NCBI RefSeq assembly: GCF_016862315.1
Contig: NZ_BOMS01000098.1
Location: forward strand, 1-63,751
Reading direction: 5' to 3'
Length of the DNA stretch: 63,751 nt
Source of the DNA: Actinoplanes palleronii
Lineage (GTDB): Bacteria; Actinomycetota; Actinomycetes; Mycobacteriales; Micromonosporaceae
Position 1 is the first letter of the stretch. Every line of letters starts with the position of its first letter. Below, piece after piece: positions 32,394 to 40,838 of this stretch. Position numbers and translations under genes: made by a program. The notes beneath the pieces were generated by a model. That model had not been told where the DNA came from, made no database searches, and saw nothing but the letters and a program-made list of their open reading frames with translations.

Positions 32394-33094
32394 CGATCCA
32401 GGCCCCGTTCGAACCGCAGCCGGCCGCTCAACACGTCCTCGACCACCTCGGACAGGGACTGGCGCCGGTCCTCGGCGTGCCCGCGCAGCCGGCGCATGGC
32501 CGCCGGGGCGTCCGCGTGGATCTGGGCGATCACCATGCCGACGGCCTGCTGGGTCCGGGCCGCCTCGACCGGCAGCTCCGCACCGCTCTGCGGCTCGGCC
32601 CGGAGCAGGTCGCCGAGCAGCAGCAGCGCGGTCGCGGCGGCGTAGCGCGACGCCGTGCCCTGATCGTCGTCGGACAACGGGCCCGGCTCGGCCCGGCACA
32701 GGTCGAGCACCGCCACCGGGTGGTCGGCGCTGAGGACCGGGAAGGCGAACACCGCCGCGACGCCCTGGTCCCGGGCCCGGGGTGCGAAGTCCGGCCAGCG
32801 CCCGGCCGCCGACGCCGCGGTCAGGTCACCGACCAGGACCGGTCGCAGGGTGCGGGCCGCCTCGACGCCGGGACCCTGCGCCAGGCTGATCTGCAGGTCC
32901 TCGACCTCGTCGGCGAGCTCACCGGCGTGCGACGCCCGGAACCGGCCCTCGGGACCGGCGAACATGGTCAGGCCCACCCCGGTCGGTGTCCCGATCGCGG
33001 CGCGGCAGTGCTGGCAGACCGCCTCGGTGCCGCCGGCCGCGCGCAGGCGCACGACCAGGCGGCCGACCTCGTCCGGCGGCGGTGACCCGGTCAT
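32390..33094 (-). CDS. GAF-ANTAR regulator 3 (divergent ANTAR)
   Basis: 234 aa. N-terminal GAF (CQHCRAAIGTPTGVGLTMFA; LAQGPGVEAARTLRPVLVGD; VFAFPVLSADHPVAVLDLCR) and a C-terminal ANTAR-like helix bundle (AARTQQAVGMVIAQIHADAP; MRRLRGHAEDRRQSLSEVVE). The usual A-K-G of ANTAR is replaced by A-V-G-M-V-I. CQHC in the GAF could bind a metal or Fe-S cluster. Four-base overlap with regulator 2 makes a two-gene operon. Confidence 0.85.
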   Translation of the reverse strand: MTGSPPPDEVGRLVVRLRAAGGTEAVCQHCRAAIGTPTGVGLTMFAGPEGRFRASHAGELADEVEDLQISLAQGPGVEAARTLRPVLVGDLTAASAAGRWPDFAPRARDQGVAAVFAFPVLSADHPVAVLDLCRAEPGPLSDDDQGTASRYAAATALLLLGDLLRAEPQSGAELPVEAARTQQAVGMVIAQIHADAPAAMRRLRGHAEDRRQSLSEVVEDVLSGRLRFERGLDR

Positions 33095-33267
33095 CGGGCA
33101 CCGGCCGGAGGGCGGCGGACAGCGAGATGGGCAGATGCCGGCACGGCAACTCCTGGGGGCCGAATGAGTCGGTTCCCCGCCAGGGTCTGGGGCGGCGACG
33201 GCCTAAGCCGTGGTCGCAGTGTACGCCTTTCGATATCGCCCGTTATCGGGCGACACCCGGCTGGCTC

Positions 33268-33299
33268 GTGTTTCGGAACCCGACCGGGTTCCGAAACAC
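33268..33299. terminator. Hairpin terminator
   Basis: Perfect 14-bp inverted repeat GTGTTTCGGAACCC (33268-33281) with its complement at 33286-33299, loop GACC. Immediately after the nitroreductase stop on the minus strand. Confidence 0.8.
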
Positions 33300-33302
33300 T
33301 AC

Positions 33303-34176
33303 CTAGCCGCGGCTGATCAGCTGACGAGCCGGCAACCGCGGCGTGCCGCTCCGCGCGCCGTCGGAGTCCCGGGTCAGGCGTAGCGCCAGGTATACCTGGC
33401 CGAGATCGCCGGCCATCGATCGCAACCGGTCACCGATCCGGGTGTCGACGACCGGCGCGCTCAGCGGCAGGACGGCCACGTCGAGGCGGGTCGCGGCGAG
33501 CCAGCCGCCCGACAGCGCCTCGCCGGCCCGCAGCCAGCCGGGCACGTCGCCGGCCGTGCCGTGCAGCACCGCGAACGCGGCCGTCGCCGGGTGCCCGGCG
33601 CGCAGCTCGTCGTTCCACTGGGACACCGCCGGGCGGCCGCCACCGGCCGGCCCGGTGCCGGTCAGCGCGGCCGTCTCCGCGCCGGTGAGCAGGCGCCACC
33701 CGGCGCCGTGCGCCAACGGCCTCGCCGACGGCGTCGATCTGCGCCGCGGACGGACCGGCGCCGGGCACCCGGCGCCGGTCGGTGTGCCGCCACCGCATCA
33801 GCTGGGCCAGCCGGACCGAGGCCAGCTCGGTCGGTACGTTCGCGTCCAGGCGGAGCCGGGCCAGATGCCCGGTCGAGCCGGCCGGCGGGAACCGGACGTC
33901 CACCGACCAGCCGTACGCGGCGAACGCCACCCGCGCGTGGTGCAGCGCCGCACCGCAGCTGAGCAGGGTGAGCCGGTCGTGGAGGTCGTCGATGTCCCGG
34001 GTGCGCGAACGCTCCAGCAGCAGGTCGAGGTGGTCGGAACCGAGGGACCACCGCCAGGGCTGCCGGTTCTGCACCGAGGGTGCGTAACCGGCCATCGCCG
34101 CGGCGCGGTAGAGGACCTCGGTCATCTGCCGGGACTGCGAGAACTCGGCATGTCCTGACGGCAAGGAATTCCCCAT
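33303..34176 (-). pseudogene. Nitroreductase (Acg/Rv3131-like), frameshifted
   Basis: The N-terminal part (MGNSLPSGHAEFSQSRQMTE, APSVQNRQPWRWSLG, LSCGAALHHARVAFAAYGW, LAQLMRWRHTDRR) is in one frame up to about 33720, and the C-terminal part (AHGAGWRLLTGAETAAL; AVSQWNDELRAGHPATAAFA; LSAPVVDTRIGDRLRSMAGD; GQVYLALRL) is in another. Together they make a full nitroreductase-like protein of the mycobacterial Acg group (FMN or degenerate FMN binding, dormancy regulon in Mycobacterium). One extra base near 33716-33722 (run TTGGCG) breaks it. Either a recent pseudogene or a sequencing error; no other damage is seen, and start (GGGAG before ATG) and terminator are intact. Confidence 0.8.
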
Positions 34177-34281
34177 GGTGCTCCCGGAAGCCTGCTGATG
34201 CTGGCGGGCCGCCGGGGTCCGGGGCGGTACGAACCACCTGATCCTAAGTGTCGATGTCCACCGCGGTAAATCCTGCCGGGG

Positions 34282-34944
34282 TCAACTCAGCCAGACGATG
34301 ACACCGGTGACGTCGTGCAGCACGGCGGCGACCCCGGCCCGGACGGCGTCACCGCAGCGGGCGGCCGTGAACGAGGCCGGGTCGTACGTGGTGGCCGAGC
34401 CGAGACCCTCGCCGCGGAAGGACGCGCCGGCCCAGTCGGCCGCGGTGACGTTGCCGGTGGGCTCGGCCAGCTCCGCGCCGACGACCAGGAACTGCTGGTC
34501 CAGGTGGTTCGCGGTGACCACGGCGAGCGGGTCGATCAGGGTCTCGCCGGCGCTGACGATCAGGTCGGGGGCCAGCCGGACGGCCTCGGCGATGTCCGGG
34601 ATCGGGTCGGTGGCGTCGGCGGTGATCGTCCGCAAATCGGCTTTTTCGGTTGTGGCCCATGACGTCACAGCGGTGACCAGGGCGCGGGTCGGCGCGTCGT
34701 CGCCGGTGGCGAGCAGCACCACGCGGTACCCCTCGGGCGGGTGAACGCCGGACCAGGAACCGGGCGCCGGGGTGATCGTGCTCTCCGGTGCCGGGGTGGC
34801 CGAGGAGGCCAGGAAACCCGGGCCGAGGGTGCCGGCCGGTACCGGTGCGGCGTGCGGCTCGGACCAGTCGTCGCCGGAGCCGCAGCCGGTGAGCAGGGTG
34901 GCGGCCGTGGCGAGGGCGGCGACGGCGCGGAGCGGGTGGCGCAA
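34282..34944 (-). CDS. Substrate-binding-like lipoprotein
   Basis: 220 aa from a TTG at 34944 with AGGCAG upstream; a GTG at 35013 would add 23 residues with no ribosome site. Lipobox in AVAALATAATLLTGCGSG. After a Ser/Pro/Thr linker, the mature part shows alternating strands and helices (YRVVLLATGDDAPTRALVTA; IAEAVRLAPDLIVSAGETLI; QQFLVVGAELAEPTGNVTAA) like a BMP/periplasmic-binding fold cut to one lobe. No permease or ATPase is adjacent. Exported, lipid-anchored; ligand unknown. Confidence 0.7.
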   Translation of the reverse strand: MRHPLRAVAALATAATLLTGCGSGDDWSEPHAAPVPAGTLGPGFLASSATPAPESTITPAPGSWSGVHPPEGYRVVLLATGDDAPTRALVTAVTSWATTEKADLRTITADATDPIPDIAEAVRLAPDLIVSAGETLIDPLAVVTANHLDQQFLVVGAELAEPTGNVTAADWAGASFRGEGLGSATTYDPASFTAARCGDAVRAGVAAVLHDVTGVIVWLS

Positions 34945-35050
34945 GGGGTTCTGCCTAAGAACGAGCGGACGGAACACCCTTCCTACACCGGATCCGGGGC
35001 GTTCCGAGATCACCGGATCACGTTGTCGTCAGCGGTTCGCCCGCCGTCTG

Positions 35051-35066
35051 GATCTTGTTAACCGGG
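35051..35066 (+). promoter_or_regulatory. Shared upstream word, copy 1
   Basis: GATCTTGTTAACCGGG, 39 bp before the hupE-like start. The same word with one change (GATCTTGTTCACCGG) is at 36289-36303 upstream of the phosphoesterase, the next gene. Two occurrences in front of neighbouring genes suggest a shared regulator or sigma factor site; identity unknown. Confidence 0.45.
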
Positions 35067-35104
35067 GGCGTGCACGGTGCTCAGGCCACCTCTAAGGAGC
35101 CACC

Positions 35105-36259
35105 TTGTTACGCCGTTTCCTCACCGTCGCCGCCCTGGGGGTCGCCGCCGCGGCGACCGTCCTGCTGAGTGCCGCGCCGGCGCTCGCGCACGGTTTCAGC
35201 TCCACCGTCTACGTCGACGTCACCGCCGGGGACGCCGGTCGCGTGCGTACCACGGTCGAGCTGGAGTACGACCTGTTCATCGTGTCGGCCGCCGACTACG
35301 AGTCCGACGATCCGCTGTTCCGGGCCGGCACCGACGCGTTCGAGGCCGAGGACGCCGTCGCCATGGGCGCGGCGCTCAACGCCCACCGGGAGTCCGCGGT
35401 CCGGTACGTCACCGAGCGGTTCGGGATCAGCTCCGACGAGACCTGCACGGGCGCGCCGTCCGGTGACTTCACCATGGGTGCGCGGGAGGGTGTCCCGTAC
35501 GCGACAATGCTCCTGGACTGGACCTGCCCGCCGGGCGGTGACGCCCACGAGGTGCGCAGCGCGCTGTTCCCGGACACCGAGACGTACGTCAAGGGCGTCA
35601 AGACCATCGTGACGTACGCGCTGGACGGCCGGACCGGCAGTGCCGCGCTGGACGCGAGCGCACCGACGTTCTCCACCGGGCAGTCCTGGCAGCACCGGTT
35701 CGGCGAGTTCTTCCTGCTCGGGGCGGAGCACCTGCTCACCGGGACCGATCACATCCTGTTCCTGCTGGCGCTGATCGCCGGGTCACGGCGGCTCCGGGAG
35801 ATCGTGCTGGCGGCGACCGCGTTCACGGTGGCGCACTCGGTGACGTTCATGCTGGCCGCGCTGGGGCTGGTCGACGTGCCGGCCCGGGTGGTGGAGCCGG
35901 TCATCGCGCTGTCGATCGCGGTGGTGGCCGGGTGGAACCTGATCGCCGCGTACTTCGACAGGCCGGACAACAACGGCCGGCTCGGGGTGGTCTTCCTCTT
36001 CGGGCTCGTGCACGGGCTCGGGTTCGCCGGCGCGCTCGGCATCGACGAGGCGTTCTCCTGGACCCTGCTCTGGTCGTTGCTGGTCTTCAACGTCGGCATC
36101 GAGACCGTTCAATTGAGCGTGATCGCCTTGGTCTTCCCTCTGCTGATCGTGCTGCGACGCAGGTCACCCCGGGCCGGACGGTGGGCCACCGGGATCGTTT
36201 CGGCGGGTGTGTCCGTGATGGGACTGATCTGGTTCGGGCAGCGCCTGCTCGAGGGCTGA
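35105..36259 (+). CDS. HupE/UreJ-type membrane protein with secreted N-terminal domain
   Basis: 384 aa from TTG 35105, with AAGGAG six bases upstream. Signal peptide (LTVAALGVAAAATVLLSAAP ALA, then HGFSS), a ~165-residue extracellular beta domain, then six or seven membrane helices in the last ~190 residues with the family's histidine/aspartate motifs GAEHLLTGTDHILFLLALIA, AHSVTFMLAALGL and LFGLVHGLGFAGAL. HupE_UreJ_2 proteins are putative Ni2+/Co2+ or other metal permeases; no hydrogenase or urease genes are present here. Downstream genes encode a metallophosphoesterase and a DUF916 protein, so a cell-surface phosphate/metal role is possible. Confidence 0.85.
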   Translation: MLRRFLTVAALGVAAAATVLLSAAPALAHGFSSTVYVDVTAGDAGRVRTTVELEYDLFIVSAADYESDDPLFRAGTDAFEAEDAVAMGAALNAHRESAVRYVTERFGISSDETCTGAPSGDFTMGAREGVPYATMLLDWTCPPGGDAHEVRSALFPDTETYVKGVKTIVTYALDGRTGSAALDASAPTFSTGQSWQHRFGEFFLLGAEHLLTGTDHILFLLALIAGSRRLREIVLAATAFTVAHSVTFMLAALGLVDVPARVVEPVIALSIAVVAGWNLIAAYFDRPDNNGRLGVVFLFGLVHGLGFAGALGIDEAFSWTLLWSLLVFNVGIETVQLSVIALVFPLLIVLRRRSPRAGRWATGIVSAGVSVMGLIWFGQRLLEG

Positions 36260-36288
36260 GCCTTCCGGCGTGCGTCGACAGTGATCTT

Positions 36289-36303
36289 GATCTTGTTCAC
36301 CGG
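36289..36303 (+). promoter_or_regulatory. Shared upstream word, copy 2
   Basis: GATCTTGTTCACCGG, about 91 bp before the phosphoesterase start; see copy 1 at 35051. A 15-bp near-palindrome TTTCCCACTGGGAAG follows at 36346-36360. Confidence 0.4.
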
Positions 36304-36394
36304 CGGTTCACCGGGCAGGGCCAGCTTGATCTCGCTTCCCCGAACTTTCCCACTGGGAAGCCACTTCTCTCATCAGGAAAAGGAACGGACACCG

Positions 36395-38347
36395 ATGAGA
36401 ACGAATCACCGGCATCGTCTGGCCGTCAGCGCCACCACGGTGTTCCTCGGCGTGAGCGTCGCCCTCGGCAGCGGTCTCGCCACCCCCGCCTTCGCGGACA
36501 GCACCACGGTCTCCGCCGTCATCCTCGGCGTCGGCGCCAACGAGGCACAGCGCATCGTCACCTGGTACTCCACGGTGGACGTGGCGCAGCAGGTCCAGGT
36601 CGCGCCGACCGCCAAGCTCGGCGCGAACGGCGAGTTCCCGGCGGACGCGGTGACCTTCGCCGCGACCGGCGCGGCGAACATCGCCACCAGCGGCGGGTTC
36701 AACCGGCACTCGACGATCACCGGGTTGCAGGAGAACACCTCGTACTCGTACCGGGTGGGCTCGGCCGGTGACTGGTCGACGGCGTACGCGTTCAGCACGC
36801 AGGACTTCGAAGGCGACTACGACTTCCTGTTCTACGGCGACCCGCAGATCGGCGCGTCCGGCAACGTGGCCAAGGACCAGGCCGGTTGGACCGACACCCT
36901 GGACGTGTCGCTGACCGCCAACCCCAAGGCCGAGCTGCTGGTCTCCGGCGGCGACCAGGTGGAGACCGCCAACACGGAGTCGCAGTGGAACGCCTTCCTG
37001 GCCTCCGACAAGCTGCGTCAGTACCCGTGGGCCGCCACCATCGGCAACCACGACGTCGGCGGCAAGGCGTACGAGCAGCACCTCTACACGCCGAACACCG
37101 ACCGGTCGACCGCGTACTACGCGGACGGCAAGGGCACCGCCACCTCCGGCGGTGACTACTGGTACGTCTACAAGGACACCCTGTTCATCGACCTGAACAG
37201 CAACAGCTACGCCACCTCGCAGGGCGGCGGCGGGGACGCGGCACACGTCGCGTACGTCACCGACGTGATCAACAAGCACGGCTCCGAGGCGAAGTGGACC
37301 GTGCTGGTCTACCACCACTCGATCTACTCGGCCGCGTCGCACGCCAAGGACGCGGACAACAAGGTGCGCCGGGTCGACTTCCCGGCCACGTTCTCCAAGC
37401 TCGGCGTCGACCTGGTGCTGCAGGGCCACGACCACGTCTACACCCGCAGCTACCTGATCAAGAACGGCGCGAAGGCGAACCCCGACGAGCAGCCCGGCCA
37501 GTCCGAGGTGTTCGCCGGTCCCGGCGGTGTGCTGTACGTGACGGCGAACTCGGCCTCGGGTTCCAAGTACTACGACATCACCACCCCGGACAGCAGCGGG
37601 ACCAGCGGCGCGGGCAACGGCGCCGACCCGCTGAAGCCGGAGGACTACTGGTACAACTCCGTGCAGAACCAGGAGCACGTGCGGTCGTACGTCAAGGTCC
37701 AGGTGCGCAACGACAAGCTGGTCGTCGAGGACGTCCGGAGCGGCACCTGCGCCGCGCCGAACGCGTCGGTCGAGCTGGGCCTGTCGTGCAGCAACGACGC
37801 CGCCACCAAGGGCGTCGGCACGGTCGTCGACAAGGTGACGGTGCACCCGTACCACGGTGACAACCAGGACATCCAGGTGAACGTGCCGGCCCTGGCGCCG
37901 GGCGAGTTCGGCTGGACCATCGACGGCCAGAACGGCCTGGTTGACCTGGGCACCGCCGCGCAGCAGAAGGACGCGTTCTTCCTCAGCGCGGACGGCAAGA
38001 TCAACCCGATCAAGGTGACGGACAGCCGCCGGACGCTCTCGCCCTGGGCGCTCTCGGCCAGCGTCGGTGACTTCGCCGACGCCGCGAAGTCCTTCTCCGG
38101 CGCGTACCTCGGCTGGTCGCCGTACCTGGTGACCAAGGGCGCCGGCGCGACCGCCGGCAGCGCGGTGGCCTCCGGGTACGACAACGGCGGCAAGGGTCTC
38201 TCCGAGTCGGCGGTGCTCGGCTCGGCCGCGCAGGGCCACGCCCGTGGCTCCGCGGTGCTCGGCGCCGACCTGGGTCTGAAGTTCCCGGACAGCGTCGACA
38301 AGGGCAACTACCGCACCACCCTGACGATCACTGCGCTGAGCAGCTGA
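36395..38347 (+). CDS. Secreted metallophosphoesterase with N-terminal PAP-type Fn3 domain and WxL-like C-terminus
   Basis: 650 aa from ATG 36395 (AAAGGAACGG upstream). Signal peptide to FADS. Residues ~40-135: purple-acid-phosphatase-type Fn3 (ANEAQRIVTWYSTVDVAQQV). Residues ~145-400: calcineurin-like catalytic domain with YGDPQIG, GGDQVE, GNHD, YHHS and GHDHVYTR, all metal ligands intact. Residues ~480-650: Gly-rich beta domain with a WxL motif (W551 in LSPWALSASVGDF), followed by the late SGAYLGWSPYL and a C-terminal TLTITAL strand, like firmicute WxL cell-wall domains. Probably a surface phosphatase or phosphodiesterase held on the wall by its WxL-like end, with the DUF916 protein next door as partner. 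Confidence 0.85.
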   Translation: MRTNHRHRLAVSATTVFLGVSVALGSGLATPAFADSTTVSAVILGVGANEAQRIVTWYSTVDVAQQVQVAPTAKLGANGEFPADAVTFAATGAANIATSGGFNRHSTITGLQENTSYSYRVGSAGDWSTAYAFSTQDFEGDYDFLFYGDPQIGASGNVAKDQAGWTDTLDVSLTANPKAELLVSGGDQVETANTESQWNAFLASDKLRQYPWAATIGNHDVGGKAYEQHLYTPNTDRSTAYYADGKGTATSGGDYWYVYKDTLFIDLNSNSYATSQGGGGDAAHVAYVTDVINKHGSEAKWTVLVYHHSIYSAASHAKDADNKVRRVDFPATFSKLGVDLVLQGHDHVYTRSYLIKNGAKANPDEQPGQSEVFAGPGGVLYVTANSASGSKYYDITTPDSSGTSGAGNGADPLKPEDYWYNSVQNQEHVRSYVKVQVRNDKLVVEDVRSGTCAAPNASVELGLSCSNDAATKGVGTVVDKVTVHPYHGDNQDIQVNVPALAPGEFGWTIDGQNGLVDLGTAAQQKDAFFLSADGKINPIKVTDSRRTLSPWALSASVGDFADAAKSFSGAYLGWSPYLVTKGAGATAGSAVASGYDNGGKGLSESAVLGSAAQGHARGSAVLGADLGLKFPDSVDKGNYRTTLTITALSS

Positions 38348-38359
38348 CCGTTGTTCTCC

Positions 38360-38395
38360 TGGGCGGGGCGCTCCGGCGTCCCGCCCACCTTTTTA
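38360..38395 (+). terminator. Hairpin with T-tract between phosphoesterase and DUF916 gene
   Basis: TGGGCGGG (38360-38367) pairs with CCCGCCCA (38380-38387), followed by CCTTTTT. It could attenuate rather than end transcription, because the DUF916 gene starts 12 bp later. Confidence 0.6.
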
Positions 38396-38406
38396 AGGAC
38401 TTCGCC

Positions 38407-39405
38407 ATGCGCCGCACCGTCGCGTTCCTGGCCGCCGCCTTCGCGGTCGTCGGCCTCAGCCCCGCACCCGCCCTGGCCGAGGGCGGTGACGTCACCTGGA
38501 CGGTCCGCACCGCCTCGAACAGTTACGGCTCCGCCCGGTCCAGCTTCAGCTACGCGGTGAACCCGGGCGGCACCACCGAGGACGGCCTGATCGTCGCGAA
38601 CAAGGGCACGACGCCGCTGACCCTCACGGTCTACGCCGCCGACGGCCTGACCACCTCGGCCGGGCAGCTCGACCTGCTCGCCCGGGACAAGACGTCGAAG
38701 GGCGTCGGCGTCTGGGTCAAGGCCGGCAATGGCACCGTGACCATCCCGGCCGGCAAGGCCGCCGAAGTGCCGTTCGCGGTCACCGTCCCGGCCAACGCCA
38801 CCCCCGGCGACTACGTCGGCGGCATCGTCACCTCGTTGACCGCGCCCGACTCGACCGCCCAGGTCAACGTGGAACGCCGGCTCGGCATCAAGATCAAGCT
38901 GCGGGTCGGCGGTGACCTGGTCCCGGCGCTGGCCATCGAGGACATGTCGGTCAGCCGGACCGCGGTCACCTACAAGATCCACAACACCGGTAACGCGGTG
39001 CAGTCCGCCCGGCAGGCCGTGACGATCACCGGTCCGTTCGGCTGGTTCCGCACCGAGGCGCCGGCCATCGCCGCGCCGCCCGAGTTGCTGCCCGGCGAGA
39101 GCTGGACGGTCACCGTGCCGGTCGAGGACCTCACCCCGGCGGTGCTGATGACCGCGACCGCGACGCTGACCCCGCTGGTCACCGACGAGTCCGGCTCGAC
39201 GACGGCGCTGGCCGACGTCTCGGCGACCGCACACCTGTGGGTGCTGCCCTGGACGTGGACGATCCTGCTGCTGGTCGCGATCGCCGCGGTCGTCGCCGGG
39301 GTCCTGCTGGCCCGCCGGGCCCGGCGACGGCGCAAGGCCCGGGAGGAAGCCCGGATCAAGGCCGCTGTCGCCGACGCGCTCCAGGCCGCTGCGACCACGG
39401 TCTGA
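38407..39405 (+). CDS. DUF916-type (WxL-interacting) membrane-anchored protein
   Basis: 332 aa; AAGGA eight bases upstream. Signal peptide ending ALAEGG, two immunoglobulin-like domains (SNSYGSARSSFSYAVNPGGT; KGTTPLTLTVYAADG; VPFAVTVPANATPGDYVGGI; VERRLGIKIKLRVGGDLVPA), one C-terminal membrane helix (WTWTILLLVAIAAVVAGVLL) and a very basic cytosolic tail (ARRARRRRKAREEARIK). DUF916 proteins (WxLIP) bind WxL proteins and peptidoglycan in Gram-positives. Position right after a WxL-like protein supports that pairing. Ends in a perfect 22-bp palindrome. Confidence 0.85.
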   Translation: MRRTVAFLAAAFAVVGLSPAPALAEGGDVTWTVRTASNSYGSARSSFSYAVNPGGTTEDGLIVANKGTTPLTLTVYAADGLTTSAGQLDLLARDKTSKGVGVWVKAGNGTVTIPAGKAAEVPFAVTVPANATPGDYVGGIVTSLTAPDSTAQVNVERRLGIKIKLRVGGDLVPALAIEDMSVSRTAVTYKIHNTGNAVQSARQAVTITGPFGWFRTEAPAIAAPPELLPGESWTVTVPVEDLTPAVLMTATATLTPLVTDESGSTTALADVSATAHLWVLPWTWTILLLVAIAAVVAGVLLARRARRRRKAREEARIKAAVADALQAAATTV

Positions 39406-39408
39406 CCC

Positions 39409-39430
39409 CTTTTTCGTACGTACGAAAAAG
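39409..39430. terminator. Perfect 22-bp palindrome after DUF916 gene
   Basis: CTTTTTCGTA followed by CG and the complement TACGAAAAAG, starting 4 bp past the stop codon. The A/T-rich arms give both a T- and an A-tract, so it could terminate in both directions, but the 2-nt centre is too small for a hairpin loop and it may instead be a protein-binding operator. Confidence 0.55.
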
Positions 39431-39581
39431 TCGCCTTGCCAATGCTCAGCATCCGGGACGGGCGGACGGTCGGGACCACCGGATTCGTCCTGGTCACGGG
39501 TGTCTTCCGGGGCAACCTGGTGGTGGATCCCGGCCGGGGCTGGCATCGTTCCCGGGGGTAACGCCGAGTGGAGGAGGTCCG

Positions 39582-40784
39582 ATGCGGCAGGCGCAACGGC
39601 TGAAGAGCGTCCGGTACGACATCCGGGGTCCGGTGCTGCGCCGGGCACAGGAGCTGGAGGCCGCCGGGCACCGGATCCTCAAGCTCAACCTCGGCAACCC
39701 GGCCCCGTGGGGGCTGGCCACGCCCGCGCCGATCGTCGCCGACATGGTGCAGAACCTCGTCGACGCGCAGGGGTACAGCGATGCCCGCGGCATCTACTCG
39801 GCCCGGGTCGCGGTCGCCCAGCACTACCAGACCCTCGGTGTGACAAGCGTCCAGCCGGACGACGTGCTGCTCGGCAACGGCGTCTCCGAGCTGATCGTGA
39901 TGGTGCTGCAGGCGCTGCTGGACACCGGCGACGAGGTCCTGGTGCCGAGCCCGGACTATCCGCTGTGGACCGGCGCGGTGAGCCTCTGCGGTGGCCGCGC
40001 CGTGCACTACCGCTGCGACGAGAGCGCCGGCTGGGCCCCCGACCTGGAGCACATGGCGGCGCAGATCACCGAGCGCACCCGCGCCCTCGTGGTGATCAAC
40101 CCGAACAACCCGACCGGCGCGGTCTACTCCGAGGAGGTCCTGCTCGGCATGATCGAGCTGGCCCGCCGGCACGGCTTGGTGATCTTCGCCGACGAGATCT
40201 ACGACAAGATCGTGTACGACGGCGCGGTGCACCACACCCTCGCCGCGCTCGCCCCGGACGTGCCGGTGGTCAGCATGGGCGGCCTGTCGAAGACCCACCG
40301 GGCCGCCGGTTTCCGCTCCGGCTGGCTCGCCACCAGCGGCTTCTCCAGCACCGACGACTACCTGGACGGCCTGCAGCTGCTCGCCAACATGCGGCTCTGC
40401 CCGAACGTGCCAGCCCAGCACGCCATCCAGACCGCGCTCGGCGGCTACCAGAGCATCGAGGAGCTGATCCGCCCCGGCGGCCGTCTCCTGGAGCAGCGCG
40501 ACCACGCCTGGCGCTCCCTGGTCGCCATCCCCGGCGTGGACTGCGTGAAGCCGGCCGGTGCGCTCTACCTCTTCGCCCGCCTCGACCCCGAGGTCCACAA
40601 GATCCACGACGATGAGAAGCTGGTCATCGACCTGCTCGAGCAGCAGCACCTGCTGATCTCGCACGGCACCGGCTTCAACATCGACACACCGGACCACCTG
40701 CGACTGGTGTTCCTGGCGCCGACCGACGTGCTCGACGACGCGGTCGGGCGGATCGCGACGTTCCTGTCGACGTATCGGCAGTAG
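39582..40784 (+). CDS. alaA: Alanine aminotransferase, class I (AlaA-type)
   Basis: 400 aa from ATG 39582 with GGAGGAGG eight bases upstream. It shows the AlaA/AlaT pattern: KLNLGNPAPWG, DAQGYSDARGIYSARVAVAQ, GNGVSELIVM, PSPDYPLWTGAVSLCGG, INPNNPTGAVYSEE, FADEIYDKI, and the PLP lysine Lys237 in GGLSKTHRAAGFRSGW. The C-terminus has NMRLCPNVPAQHAIQTALGG and GGRLLEQRD. It should interconvert pyruvate + glutamate and alanine + 2-oxoglutarate. Single-gene unit by appearance. Confidence 0.93.
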   Translation: MRQAQRLKSVRYDIRGPVLRRAQELEAAGHRILKLNLGNPAPWGLATPAPIVADMVQNLVDAQGYSDARGIYSARVAVAQHYQTLGVTSVQPDDVLLGNGVSELIVMVLQALLDTGDEVLVPSPDYPLWTGAVSLCGGRAVHYRCDESAGWAPDLEHMAAQITERTRALVVINPNNPTGAVYSEEVLLGMIELARRHGLVIFADEIYDKIVYDGAVHHTLAALAPDVPVVSMGGLSKTHRAAGFRSGWLATSGFSSTDDYLDGLQLLANMRLCPNVPAQHAIQTALGGYQSIEELIRPGGRLLEQRDHAWRSLVAIPGVDCVKPAGALYLFARLDPEVHKIHDDEKLVIDLLEQQHLLISHGTGFNIDTPDHLRLVFLAPTDVLDDAVGRIATFLSTYRQ

Positions 40785-40838
40785 TCACCCGTCCGGGGTC
40801 CTGCGCTCAGCGGCGGTCGCGCGGCAACATTGCCTGTC

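Noticed and set aside
36308..38239. 643-codon minus-strand frame opposite the phosphoesterase
   Set aside because: Arg/Val/Gly-rich antisense shadow typical of high-GC genes; the plus strand has a signal peptide and all phosphoesterase motifs.
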